Shown here: positions 30,402 to 40,345 of the stretch, piece by piece
Position numbering within the stretch: position 1 is the stretch's first letter
How the letters are laid out: each line of letters begins with the position of its first letter
From: Arcobacter sp.
GTDB taxonomy: Bacteria; Campylobacterota; Campylobacteria; Campylobacterales; Arcobacteraceae
DNA: 64,000 nt
Direction: 5' to 3'
NCBI GenBank assembly: GCA_024228275.1
Contig: JAAETO010000050.1
Span: 1-64,000, forward strand
Notes under the pieces: model-generated
The model's input: the letters and a program-made list of their open reading frames with translations, nothing else
Told to the model about the DNA's origin: nothing
Database searches by the model: none
Translations under genes and position numbers: made by a program

Positions 30402-30431
30402 TTGACAAAAAACATTAAAATTTTGTATAAT
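30402..30431 (+). promoter_or_regulatory. consensus sigma70-type promoter
   Basis: TTGACA - N18 - TATAAT upstream of the ATG at 30461. Confidence 0.6.
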
Positions 30432-30460
30432 TATAGTATGAAAGTAGTTAGGAGGAAGAT

Positions 30461-30829
30461 ATGGAGTATGGATTAATACCACAAATTAATCAATATGCTG
30501 ATAATAATAAAATATTAGTAGATAAAATACAACCTTCAAATGAAATTTCGGAGATTAAAGAGGGTGATGAAGCGCAAGAATTATCAAGAGAAAAATTACT
30601 AAAATCTAAAGAAGTTTCTAAATCTAAAGAAGTAACTTTACAAGAAGTAGAACAATATAAAGAAGTATTATTGACTAATCTTAATTTTGGATATAACTCT
30701 TCATCAAAAGATTTTTTTGTAAGGGTTGTAAGAGGTGATGTTGAAAATCAGTTTCCTACAGATGAAATGATGAAATTAAAAGCTTATTTTATAGCAAAAG
30801 CTAAAGCTGAGATTGCAAATACTAACTAG
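30461..30829 (+). CDS. FlaG-like protein (flagellar-associated)
   Basis: C-terminal LNFGYNSSSKDFFVRVVRGDVENQFPTDEMMKLKAYF fits the FlaG pattern; acidic/low-complexity N-terminus. Confidence 0.5.
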   Translation: MEYGLIPQINQYADNNKILVDKIQPSNEISEIKEGDEAQELSREKLLKSKEVSKSKEVTLQEVEQYKEVLLTNLNFGYNSSSKDFFVRVVRGDVENQFPTDEMMKLKAYFIAKAKAEIANTN

Positions 30830-32178
30830 TTATAGTTGACTATTTGATTTCTTCCATTTTGTTTAGCTTTATATAAAGCTTTATCCGCATTTGCTAATAT
30901 ATCTTTTAAGTTAAGATCTCTTTTTGCTTCAGAGATACCAAATGAAGCTGTTATTTTTTTAATTTTAAAATCGTTGTTTTCTATTAAATTCTTTAATCTT
31001 AATGCTAATACTTCTACTTGGATACTTGTAGTATTTTTGCATATTATTAAAAACTCTTCTCCTCCCCATCTTCCAATAACGTCATTTTTATTTACATTAT
31101 TTTTTAGTATATTAGATATTTTTTTAAGAACATCATCTCCTTCAAGGTGACCAAATTCATCGTTTATTAGTTTAAATTTATCTATATCCAAAATTATAAT
31201 AGAAAATTTTTTATTCTTTATCTCTTCATTTAAAACTAGATCTAGCTTTCTTCTATTATTTAATCCAGTAAGTGAATCAGTAATTGATAAGTATTCTAAT
31301 TCTTTATTGTGAATAATTTTACTTTTTCGCCTAAAATAATATAAAATAGATAAGGCTATTAAAATTATACTTATGTTTATAATTATATTTTTATCTATAT
31401 ACTTTTTATCAAATTTTACTGTCAATAATTCATTAATTATTTTATTCTTTTCTTCATCATTTAATAAAGATATTTGCTTATTAATTATTTGTATTAATTC
31501 AGGATAATCTTTTCTTACCATAAATGATAAATCAATATTTTCTTCACTTGTTCCAGCAATTTTTAAGTTATAATATCCATTTATAGAAATAAGATGTGCA
31601 ATAACTGGTAGTATATCAACAACAACATCTACTTCTCCTGCACTTAGAAGTTTTAAAGCTTCTTTAGTGTTTTTTACAGTTATAAAATTAATTTTAGGAT
31701 ATTTTTTTTTCAATATTATATGTGAACTATAATTTTCTCCAACTCCAACTTTAAGATTTTCTAAAAATGAAGAATTTGGTATAAATCTTTTATCGTAAAG
31801 TGTAGCAAAGGCTATAGGAAATGATATATATGGTATTGAAAAACTTGCATATGAAAGTTTTTCTTTATCATAAGATGTTCCTAAAGTAATATCAGCTTCT
31901 TTGTTTTTAATTCTGTTTAAAACTGTATTCCAATTTTCTGCAATAGTTATCTTAGAATTAAAACTTAATTTAGATTTAATTAAGTTCCAAAAATCTATTG
32001 TAATACCTTCTAACTCTTTAGTTTCATTATTATACATATTCATTGGAGACCAAGTAACAGTTGTAGCTACATTTATCTTAGTATTTTTTATAAAATCAAC
32101 TTCTTCTTTAGTAAGTTGTACATATAAATCTGGACTTAATTCTTTATGTGCATTTAAATTTACTATATTAAAAAACAA
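30826..32178 (-). CDS. diguanylate cyclase with periplasmic SBP_bac_3-type sensor domain
   Basis: SBP_bac_3 domain (GITIDFWNLI..., VGVGENYSSHIIL...), TM, DSLTGLNNRRKL, GRWGGEEFLIIC. Confidence 0.9.
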   Translation of the reverse strand: MFFNIVNLNAHKELSPDLYVQLTKEEVDFIKNTKINVATTVTWSPMNMYNNETKELEGITIDFWNLIKSKLSFNSKITIAENWNTVLNRIKNKEADITLGTSYDKEKLSYASFSIPYISFPIAFATLYDKRFIPNSSFLENLKVGVGENYSSHIILKKKYPKINFITVKNTKEALKLLSAGEVDVVVDILPVIAHLISINGYYNLKIAGTSEENIDLSFMVRKDYPELIQIINKQISLLNDEEKNKIINELLTVKFDKKYIDKNIIINISIILIALSILYYFRRKSKIIHNKELEYLSITDSLTGLNNRRKLDLVLNEEIKNKKFSIIILDIDKFKLINDEFGHLEGDDVLKKISNILKNNVNKNDVIGRWGGEEFLIICKNTTSIQVEVLALRLKNLIENNDFKIKKITASFGISEAKRDLNLKDILANADKALYKAKQNGRNQIVNYN

Positions 32179-32275
32179 TATAATAAATATAAAAAAATAT
32201 TTCTTATTCAGTTTGAACCTTATAGTATAAATTAATAATTTTATATAAATTACAAAACTATAGAGAAAAATTAAA

Positions 32276-35083
32276 TTATAATTCTTTTTCCAGATAATAA
32301 CCAGTATAAGAACCCGTCTTTTTATGGTTCTTTGCTAAATCTTCAGGTTTACCTTGGTCAATTATCATACCACCTTTACTACCGCCTTCAGGACCCATAT
32401 CAATTACCCAATCAGAGTTTTTTACAATATCTAGATTATGTTCAATAACTAATACTGAATTTCCAACTTCAACTAAGTGGTGTAAAACTTTTGTTAATCT
32501 ATCAACATCAGCAAAATGTAGTCCAGTTGTAGGTTCATCTAATATGTATAATGTATTTCCAGTATCTTTTTTACTAAGTTCTTTACTAAGTTTTATTCTT
32601 TGTGCTTCTCCTCCAGAAAGAGTTACTGCATTTTGTCCTAAAGTAATATATCCAAGACCTACATCACTTAGTGTTTGGAGTTTTGCTTTTATTTTAGGTA
32701 CTTTTTTAAAGAATTCTAATGCTTCATCAACACTCATGTTTAATACATTTGAAATACTTTTTCCTTTATATAAAATTTCTAATGTTTGAGCATTATATCG
32801 TTGTCCCTTACAATCATCACATTTAACCATAATATCTGGTAAGAAGTGCATTTCGATTTTTATTTCACCTTCCCCTTGACATTTTTCACATCTTCCACCC
32901 TTAACATTAAATGAAAATCGGCCAATTTTATATCCTCTAATACTAGCTTCTTTAGTTTTAGAAAACAAAAGTCTTAATTCATCCATAAGGCCTGTATATG
33001 TAGCAGGATTTGATCTAGGTGTTCTTCCTATTGGGCTTTGATCTAGATAAATTACTTTATCAAGTTTCTCTAATCCCTCAATAGCCACACCATCTACTTT
33101 TTTTACTTTTCTCGCATGATTTAATAGCTCTTTTGCTACAGGAAGTAAAGTCTGTAAGATAAGTGAAGATTTACCACTTCCAGAAACACCTGTAATAGCA
33201 CATAAATTTTTAAGAGGAATTTTAACATCTAGGTTTATTATATTATTTATATTTACATTTTTTATTTCTATAAATTCTTCTTGAGGTCTGTTATGAACAT
33301 AATCAATTTTTTTGTCACCATTTAAGTATTGTGCAGTTAGAGTTTTTGCTTTATGCATCTCTTCAAGTGTTCCATCAAATACAATTTCTCCACCAAATTT
33401 TCCTGCATTTGGTCCAATATCAACTATATAATCTGCAGCTTCAATTGTCTCTTTATCGTGCTCAACTACAATTACTGTATTTCCTTTTTCTTGTAATGCT
33501 CTTAGGGTTTTTATAAGTTTATTTGTATCTCTTTCATGTAGACCAATAGATGGTTCATCAAGTACATACATAACTCCTGTTAATCCTGAACCAATTTGAG
33601 AAGCTACTCTAATTCTTTGAGCTTCACCACCTGAAATAGTTCTTGCATCACGACCTAGAGTTATGTATCCTAAGCCTACATCATATAAGAAGAAAATTCT
33701 CTCTTTAATCTCTTTTAAAATAGGAGCTGCAATCATACTATTTTGTTCGCTTAAGTATTCAAAGTTTTTTTCATCTTGAAAAAAATTATGTGCATCTTCA
33801 ATAGGTTTATTAATTATTTCTGATATAGTTTTTTGCGCTACGAAAACACTTTGAGAAGATGGTTTTAAACGGTTTCCATTACAGTCAGAACATGATTTTT
33901 CAGTCATAAATTCTGACATCTCTTTTTCATCTTTTATCATATCGTAAGCAATTTTTACAATACCTTCCCATTTTCTGGTTAATTTATGTCTTTTCCACAT
34001 AAATTTAGCATCTTCTACACCACCATGTAATATTGATTTTTGTTCATGATCTTCTAAATCTTTAAAAGCAATATTAATATCAATATTTGCGGCTTCACAA
34101 TAAGCTATAAGCATTTTAAAATAGTAGCCTTTATTAAAACCGTAAATTACTTTAATAGCTCCTTCTTCAATTGAAAGCTCTTCGTTTATAACTTTTTTCA
34201 TATCAAGAGCATATCTAATTCCTAGACCATCACAAGAAGAACAAGCACCTTTTGGTGAGTTAAATGAAAAAGATAAAGGTTCTAATGGTTCAAATGAAAT
34301 TTTACAATCAAAACAAGCCATATGTTCTGAGTAGTGAACATGTTTATCACATCCAAGTTCATCATGATTTAAAATATCTATTTCAAGTTCACCAAAACTT
34401 TCTTTTAATCCTTTTTCTACATCTTGTGCAATTCTTTCTTTATTCTCATCTTTGATAACAACTCTATCAATTACTACTTTGATTGTATGCATTTTTGTCT
34501 TAGCTAATTCAAAATCTTCATCAAGTCTAACCATAACCCCATCAATCATAGCTCTAACATAACCTTTAGCTCTTAAACTTTCAAGTAAATCAGCAAAGGT
34601 TCCTTTTTTTCGATTAATTAGTGGAGCTAAAATTACTACTTTAGCATTTTGTGGTAGTTGTAGAACTTGATCAATTACATCAGAAGCACTCATTTGAGAA
34701 ATTGGTTTAGAGCATTTGTGACAATGTTGTTTACCAATTCTGGCATATAATAGTCTAAAATAATCATAAACTTCAGTAATAGTTCCTACAGTTGATCTTG
34801 GGTTTTTAGATGTAGTTTTTTGATCAATTGCAATAGCTGGTGTTAGACCTTCTATTCTTTCTACATCAGGTTTCCCTACTTTATCTAGAAACTGTCTAGC
34901 GTAAGCAGAAAGTGACTCGATGTATCTTCTTTGACCTTCTGCATATAAGGTATCAAAAGCAAGTGTAGATTTACCAGAACCACTAAGTCCTGTAAAAACA
35001 ATAAGTTTATTTTTTGGTATTTCTAAGTTAATATTTTTTAAGTTATTTTCTTTAGCATTAAATATTTTAATTGTATCTGTCAT
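32276..35083 (-). CDS. uvrA: excinuclease ABC subunit A
   Basis: GLSGSGKSTLAFDTLYAEGQRRYIESLSAYARQFL; ATG at 35083 (MTDTIKIFNAKENNLKN). Confidence 0.97.
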   Translation of the reverse strand: MTDTIKIFNAKENNLKNINLEIPKNKLIVFTGLSGSGKSTLAFDTLYAEGQRRYIESLSAYARQFLDKVGKPDVERIEGLTPAIAIDQKTTSKNPRSTVGTITEVYDYFRLLYARIGKQHCHKCSKPISQMSASDVIDQVLQLPQNAKVVILAPLINRKKGTFADLLESLRAKGYVRAMIDGVMVRLDEDFELAKTKMHTIKVVIDRVVIKDENKERIAQDVEKGLKESFGELEIDILNHDELGCDKHVHYSEHMACFDCKISFEPLEPLSFSFNSPKGACSSCDGLGIRYALDMKKVINEELSIEEGAIKVIYGFNKGYYFKMLIAYCEAANIDINIAFKDLEDHEQKSILHGGVEDAKFMWKRHKLTRKWEGIVKIAYDMIKDEKEMSEFMTEKSCSDCNGNRLKPSSQSVFVAQKTISEIINKPIEDAHNFFQDEKNFEYLSEQNSMIAAPILKEIKERIFFLYDVGLGYITLGRDARTISGGEAQRIRVASQIGSGLTGVMYVLDEPSIGLHERDTNKLIKTLRALQEKGNTVIVVEHDKETIEAADYIVDIGPNAGKFGGEIVFDGTLEEMHKAKTLTAQYLNGDKKIDYVHNRPQEEFIEIKNVNINNIINLDVKIPLKNLCAITGVSGSGKSSLILQTLLPVAKELLNHARKVKKVDGVAIEGLEKLDKVIYLDQSPIGRTPRSNPATYTGLMDELRLLFSKTKEASIRGYKIGRFSFNVKGGRCEKCQGEGEIKIEMHFLPDIMVKCDDCKGQRYNAQTLEILYKGKSISNVLNMSVDEALEFFKKVPKIKAKLQTLSDVGLGYITLGQNAVTLSGGEAQRIKLSKELSKKDTGNTLYILDEPTTGLHFADVDRLTKVLHHLVEVGNSVLVIEHNLDIVKNSDWVIDMGPEGGSKGGMIIDQGKPEDLAKNHKKTGSYTGYYLEKEL

Positions 35084-35192
35084 TGTTGTTCCCGTAAAAA
35101 AATGAAGCAAATATTATATCATAATATACTATTAAAGATGTATCTATTTTAACAATTAATTATAAGTTTAAAAGTTTGATATATTTATGTAT

Positions 35193-35224
35193 AAAGAAGA
35201 AGAGTTATTTTACTCTTCTTCTTT
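35193..35224. terminator. terminator hairpin at the end of the MMPL gene
   Basis: AAAGAAGAAGAGT-TATTTT-ACTCTTCTTCTTT 13-bp stem. Confidence 0.7.
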
Positions 35225-37505
35225 TAGTTTTATATGTATCAATCATACTTAAAATTGCAGGTAACATAAGTAAGTCTGCAATTACAGCAATAATTAGTGC
35301 CGAGGCAGTTACAACTCCAAACATATAGTTTGGTAAAAAATCACTAAATACAAATATGCTAAACGCAATACTTAAAATTATAGTTGTAAAGATAATTGCA
35401 TTTCCTGCATATTGCATAACATATGTTAATGAGTCTTGTATATTTGCACCTTTGTTTCTAGCTTCAAAATATTTTACTAGAAAATGAATTGTATCATCAA
35501 CTGCAACTCCAATAATAATAGCTCCTGCTATTGCAACTCCTATATCAATATCAATGTCTAGCCAACCCATAATACCAACTACTAAAGCGATAGGTATAAT
35601 ATTTGGCAGAACAAATAGTGGTAATAATCTTACATTTCTAAAGATTAACAACATCATAAATGAAACAGCTATGATTGCTATTGTTATAGATTTTATTAAA
35701 GTATCCGACACATCATGTTGCATATGTGCAAACATTGCAGTTTGTCCATCAACTCTAGCACTAAATTGTGTATTTGTTTTCCACCAATTTTCAACCCAAC
35801 TTAACATTTCCAAATCTTTTGACGTATCAGTGACATTTGTAGATGCAGTTATTCTAAATTGTCTTTCTTCAATATCCATTTGGTCATTTATTTCCATGCC
35901 TTGTGGCAAAGATAGAGTATATAATAATAGATATTGAGCAACTAGATTTTGACTATTAGGTACCGTTTTACTGTTATTCATTACTTCATTAAACTTCTTA
36001 ATTACATCTAAAAGTGATCCTATATGTCTTACTTCATTTGGAAATGCTTTATAAAACTCTTTATAGAATTTCTCTACATCTCTTAAGAATTTTGGATCTT
36101 TTACTCCATCTTTTTTCTTAGAATCTACAATTATTTCATATGTCATAGGTCCTGAGATATTATCTTGTATAAAATTAACTGTTTGTCTCCATGGTACATC
36201 TTCTTTAAAATATCTAACAGTATTTGAATCAACTTGAACTTTTGTAATCCCATAGGCAATTGCTATAAATAAAAGTAAAGTTGATATAAAAATTTTTTTA
36301 TCAAATTTTACTATAAAAGCTCCATACCATTTCGCAAACTTTGTACTTTTATTCTTAGTATCATCTTCTGCTTTAATCTTTGGATTAACTATTGCTAAGA
36401 TTGCTGGAATAAATATAATAGTTAGTATAAATGCTAATAAGGCAGCATTAGCAGTTGCTATTCCTAATGTTTTAATAGGTATTACATTTGAAATTGATAA
36501 TGAGGCAAATCCTACAGCTGTTGTTAATGATGTAAATAATATAGGTAAAAAGTTTTTTCTTACAGAGTAGTGGATTGCTTTTTCATTATCCATACCTTTT
36601 TTTCTTGCAACTTTATATATCCAAAGAATATGCATAGCATCAGCAATTCCAATAGCAGTTATAAAAACCGGCATATTAACTGTAAAATTGTTAAGTTTGT
36701 ATCCTAACATTATTTGGATAGCTAATACTATTAAAATAGTACAAATAACAATAGTAATACTAGCTATCATAGAAGAAAACTTTTTGAATATAAACAATAA
36801 TAGTATCATAGTTATCAAAATTGTTAAAGGAGTAAACAAAGCGCCATCAGCTTGTGCTATTTCAATAAATGCAGAGTTTACTATTGGTCCACCATTTAAG
36901 TAAAACTTATAGCCATATTTTTGGATTTCAGGTTTAACAATCTCTTCAGTTAGTTTTTTTAGTTTTAAACTTACCTCTGGAGATTCCCCTGCTTGTGGTG
37001 AAAGTCTAGCAACTATAGTAGTTGTTTTTGCATCTTCACTTATAAGTCTTTTTACAATTGCATCTTCTTTTAATATGATTTTCTGTTTTTCTTCTAAAGT
37101 TTTTTTATCTAAAGAGTCAATATCTTCTATAAAATCTTCTACAATTATTTCATCTGGATATTCAGGGTCCGAATAAACATATTGATAGTTTGTAATTGAA
37201 TCAACTCTTGTTATATATTCAGTTTGCCAAAACTTTTCTGTAATTCTTTTAACAACACCTAAAGAGTCTTTATTGAAAACAGTATCTTCATTTTTGAATG
37301 TAATAGTTATTGCTTGGTCATTTCCAAAAATATCTCTAAAGTTGTCATAATTTTTTAATATTTGAGAATCTTTATCGAACCATATTCTATAACTTCCTTC
37401 AAATGCTAAGTGCTTTAATTGTAGTGACATAGTAATTGCAATCACTGGTATTAAAATTGCAATAAACCATTTAAACTTTATAATTTTTTCTACAAAATTA
37501 TGCAT
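35205..37505 (-). CDS. RND/MMPL superfamily transporter (HpnN-like)
   Basis: 766 aa, two 6-TM SSD-like blocks, ITAIGIADAMHILWIYKVARK, GVAVDDTIHFLVKY. Confidence 0.9.
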   Translation of the reverse strand: MHNFVEKIIKFKWFIAILIPVIAITMSLQLKHLAFEGSYRIWFDKDSQILKNYDNFRDIFGNDQAITITFKNEDTVFNKDSLGVVKRITEKFWQTEYITRVDSITNYQYVYSDPEYPDEIIVEDFIEDIDSLDKKTLEEKQKIILKEDAIVKRLISEDAKTTTIVARLSPQAGESPEVSLKLKKLTEEIVKPEIQKYGYKFYLNGGPIVNSAFIEIAQADGALFTPLTILITMILLLFIFKKFSSMIASITIVICTILIVLAIQIMLGYKLNNFTVNMPVFITAIGIADAMHILWIYKVARKKGMDNEKAIHYSVRKNFLPILFTSLTTAVGFASLSISNVIPIKTLGIATANAALLAFILTIIFIPAILAIVNPKIKAEDDTKNKSTKFAKWYGAFIVKFDKKIFISTLLLFIAIAYGITKVQVDSNTVRYFKEDVPWRQTVNFIQDNISGPMTYEIIVDSKKKDGVKDPKFLRDVEKFYKEFYKAFPNEVRHIGSLLDVIKKFNEVMNNSKTVPNSQNLVAQYLLLYTLSLPQGMEINDQMDIEERQFRITASTNVTDTSKDLEMLSWVENWWKTNTQFSARVDGQTAMFAHMQHDVSDTLIKSITIAIIAVSFMMLLIFRNVRLLPLFVLPNIIPIALVVGIMGWLDIDIDIGVAIAGAIIIGVAVDDTIHFLVKYFEARNKGANIQDSLTYVMQYAGNAIIFTTIILSIAFSIFVFSDFLPNYMFGVVTASALIIAVIADLLMLPAILSMIDTYKTKRRRVK

Positions 37506-37516
37506 AATCTTCCTTT

Positions 37517-38740
37517 TTAAAAGTGGTATGAAATATTAAAGGCAAATCTTTGATGTCTACCTTGTCTTGAATAAACTGTATTATGAGTTGATGAAGGTTC
37601 GTTATACCTATAGTCAAGTTTTAGTTTTAGTATGTCTAAAATTCTTGTTTCATAATTCAAATAATAACTTTGTTCATTGTATTTAGTATCTAAGATGACA
37701 CCTCCAACTGCATTAGAATCTTCAATATCATTAAAGCTATATCTTAAACCAAGAAATAGGTCATTTTGAAAATTCTCACCTAAAGATATATCATTTAGTT
37801 TATTGTCTTCTAAAGTATCATAATAATAATACTCTGCAAGTAGTCCTATTTCATTGCCATTTTCTAATGATTCTAAAGTGTGTTCAACCCCTATTGCTAA
37901 ATGGATATAATCTGAAATATTTTTATCTTCTATAATGTTTGTGTATAAAGCTTCAAGCTTGTATAAAGTTGAATTATATACTAAGGTATTAAATGTCATA
38001 AATTTATTTACTAAATATGCATGTTGAATATATTCATTTGCTAGTCTGCTAAGGTATCTTTGTGAATCATAACCATTCTCATATATCAAAGCATAATCCA
38101 AAGAGTATTGATCACCATAAGTTGAACCATTATAAGTTAAATAAATTGATGGACGATAAAGTGATTTTTTGCTTTTAAGTTTATTATTAAATGATTCATT
38201 TTCATTTAAAATACTATATATATAATTCGATGATGCAATTTTGTTTTTTTGTTCATATATTTTTGTAATAATTGAAAACTCACTATCTTCAAAGTAATGA
38301 GAGTATGAAATATTGTATGCTCCAATTTTATCTATTTTAAAAGGATCAGTTCTTCCATCTTGTATATTAAAAGTATCAACTATATTTTTTACTTCTAAGG
38401 CACCCCAAAATTTTATGTTTTTTCCTATAAGAACTTTATAGTTATTTGTTTCATATTGTGTATAAAACTCATTTAATCTTATAAAAGATCTTTTATTATC
38501 ATGTTTATTTGAAAAATCTGTACTATCTTCTTGCATGTATAGTTCTAAAACAGAAGAAAAATCATCTTTTTCATAACTTAGTTTTAATTTTTGCTCAAGT
38601 GTTATATTATTAGAGTGTTTATCTTTTTTACTTGAATAATTTTGGCTATCAAGTGCAATAAAACCCTCAGTTTGGACTTGCGCATAAGAAAAAGTACTTA
38701 AGAATATTAATCCCAATAGTTTTTTATAACTTAGTATCAT
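37517..38740 (-). CDS. outer-membrane beta-barrel protein of RND-linked locus (DUF1302-like in context)
   Basis: Signal peptide, alternating amphipathic strands, terminal RFAFNISYHF. Confidence 0.65.
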   Translation of the reverse strand: MILSYKKLLGLIFLSTFSYAQVQTEGFIALDSQNYSSKKDKHSNNITLEQKLKLSYEKDDFSSVLELYMQEDSTDFSNKHDNKRSFIRLNEFYTQYETNNYKVLIGKNIKFWGALEVKNIVDTFNIQDGRTDPFKIDKIGAYNISYSHYFEDSEFSIITKIYEQKNKIASSNYIYSILNENESFNNKLKSKKSLYRPSIYLTYNGSTYGDQYSLDYALIYENGYDSQRYLSRLANEYIQHAYLVNKFMTFNTLVYNSTLYKLEALYTNIIEDKNISDYIHLAIGVEHTLESLENGNEIGLLAEYYYYDTLEDNKLNDISLGENFQNDLFLGLRYSFNDIEDSNAVGGVILDTKYNEQSYYLNYETRILDILKLKLDYRYNEPSSTHNTVYSRQGRHQRFAFNISYHF

Positions 38741-39492
38741 TTTTTAAGTACTCTTCTATGGAAGTCTTTATTTGTTAGACTATTTTTTATACTCTCTTCT
38801 TCCCATACTAAAATACTCTGTTTAGAATTTGAAAAGTTTTTCATATGAATCTGACCATTTCTATAAACACCATTTATTAGCTTATATTGTGAGAAATATG
38901 CACTTTTGAGAAGTGCTTTTTTTCTGTCATAATAATCAACTTGCATAGTTAAAAATGTATTTGTATCAATATATGATACTTGTTTTGTATATCCTGAATA
39001 TTTATAATTTGGATATCTTTCTACTACATATACATTTTTTCCATTTAGTTTTATTTCTTTAGCTTGCTCTGTTTTATAATCATATTTTTCAATATTAAAA
39101 GAACTAATATCTTCATATGAGAATTCACTTCCCATAAAGGCTCCAGATTTGTTTTTAGAAGATATTCTTTTAACCCTTTTTAGTGCAGGAAGATAGAGCC
39201 ATTGGTCATCATCTTTTTTTGCGTGTTCATAGTTTAAAAACTTTGTTCCTTTTACGTCTGCTGGACTTAAAAACTCCATTAATGACTTGTCTCCACCTTC
39301 AAGTTCTAAAGATTTTGATTTCATTTGTCTAATTCTTGTTTGACCTTTAGAATTTATTAGTTTCATTGTCATTTTAGATTTTGAATCTTCGAAACCACTC
39401 ATGGTTTTATCACTTTTTTGTGCAACTTCAAAATGTGACAGTGCAAATAAACTTGCAGTTGTAACTAATGTTGATAATATAACTTTAATCAT
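38737..39492 (-). CDS. LolA-like outer membrane lipoprotein-sorting protein
   Basis: MTMKLINSKGQTRIRQM..., FLSPADVKGTKFLNYEHAKKDDDQWLYLPALKRVKRISS. Confidence 0.88.
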   Translation of the reverse strand: MIKVILSTLVTTASLFALSHFEVAQKSDKTMSGFEDSKSKMTMKLINSKGQTRIRQMKSKSLELEGGDKSLMEFLSPADVKGTKFLNYEHAKKDDDQWLYLPALKRVKRISSKNKSGAFMGSEFSYEDISSFNIEKYDYKTEQAKEIKLNGKNVYVVERYPNYKYSGYTKQVSYIDTNTFLTMQVDYYDRKKALLKSAYFSQYKLINGVYRNGQIHMKNFSNSKQSILVWEEESIKNSLTNKDFHRRVLKK

Positions 39493-39506
39493 AATTTACC
39501 TTTTTA

Positions 39507-39524
39507 TGTAAACAGTGTTTACAT
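39507..39524. promoter_or_regulatory. TetR operator-like element, copy 1
   Basis: TGTAAACAGTGTTTACAT. Confidence 0.6.
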
Positions 39525-39550
39525 TTAATATTTGGAATCTTATCATATAA

Positions 39551-39568
39551 TGTAATCAATGTCAACAT
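39551..39568. promoter_or_regulatory. TetR operator-like element, copy 2
   Basis: TGTAATCAATGTCAACAT. Confidence 0.55.
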
Positions 39569-39571
39569 AAA

Positions 39572-39589
39572 TGTGATCAATGTTTACAT
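39572..39589. promoter_or_regulatory. TetR operator-like element, copy 3
   Basis: TGTGATCAATGTTTACAT. Confidence 0.55.
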
Positions 39590-39619
39590 TTTTAAATATA
39601 TTTATGGTATAATTACATT

Positions 39620-40270
39620 ATGGGAAAATGTGTAACAGAATATTTAAAAGATAAATGCTTTAAAAAAACAACAAACTATCATCATGGCAACTTAAAAGAA
39701 GAGTTACTAAAACAAGCAGTAGATATAATTCAAAAAGATGGTATTGATTCCTTGACATTAAGTGCATTATCTAAAAGATTAGGAACATCAAGATCTGCAA
39801 TTTATAGACATTTTTCTTCAAAGAATGAACTTATTCAAGATGTTTTAGTATATGGTTTTGAAATGTTTGACGAAGTAATAGCTCCAGTATTTAAACAAGA
39901 AGATCAAGATGTACTAAAAAGACTTTATATAATGGGCAAAAAGTATATAGAATTTGCTAAAGAACATCCAAATCTTTATAGAATGTTATTTGGTGAGAAG
40001 TTTCAAATTATAAGAGAAGAGAATTGTGATATAGAGGATGAAGAACAAGCTATAGGGTTCCATGCTTTAGTTGCACTTTTAGTTGAAGGTGAAGAAAAAA
40101 ATTTATTAAAAATAGATGATCCTATATTTCAAGCTCAAATAATGCACGCTAATGTACATGGTTTAGCTTCTTTATTTATTGATGGTCATATACATATAAA
40201 AGATAATATTGATGGTTTATATGAAACATGTTTTAAAACTATGACAGAAGGTGTTATTTTAAATAAATAA
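39620..40270 (+). CDS. TetR/AcrR family transcriptional regulator
   Basis: LTLSALSKRLGTSRSAIYRHFSSKNELIQ HTH and TetR_C_33-like C-terminus. Confidence 0.93.
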   Translation: MGKCVTEYLKDKCFKKTTNYHHGNLKEELLKQAVDIIQKDGIDSLTLSALSKRLGTSRSAIYRHFSSKNELIQDVLVYGFEMFDEVIAPVFKQEDQDVLKRLYIMGKKYIEFAKEHPNLYRMLFGEKFQIIREENCDIEDEEQAIGFHALVALLVEGEEKNLLKIDDPIFQAQIMHANVHGLASLFIDGHIHIKDNIDGLYETCFKTMTEGVILNK

Positions 40271-40345
40271 ATTTATTTGTTTTTTATTAATTATTCGTTA
40301 TTTTTTTAATTATATAATTAATATATAGTTAAAAGGTTTATTATT

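Noticed and set aside
33331-33516. Q/L/H-rich small ORFs opposite uvrA and hisS (33331-33516, 34264-34455, 46417-46611)
   Set aside because: Composition explained by reading codons of the real gene on the other strand
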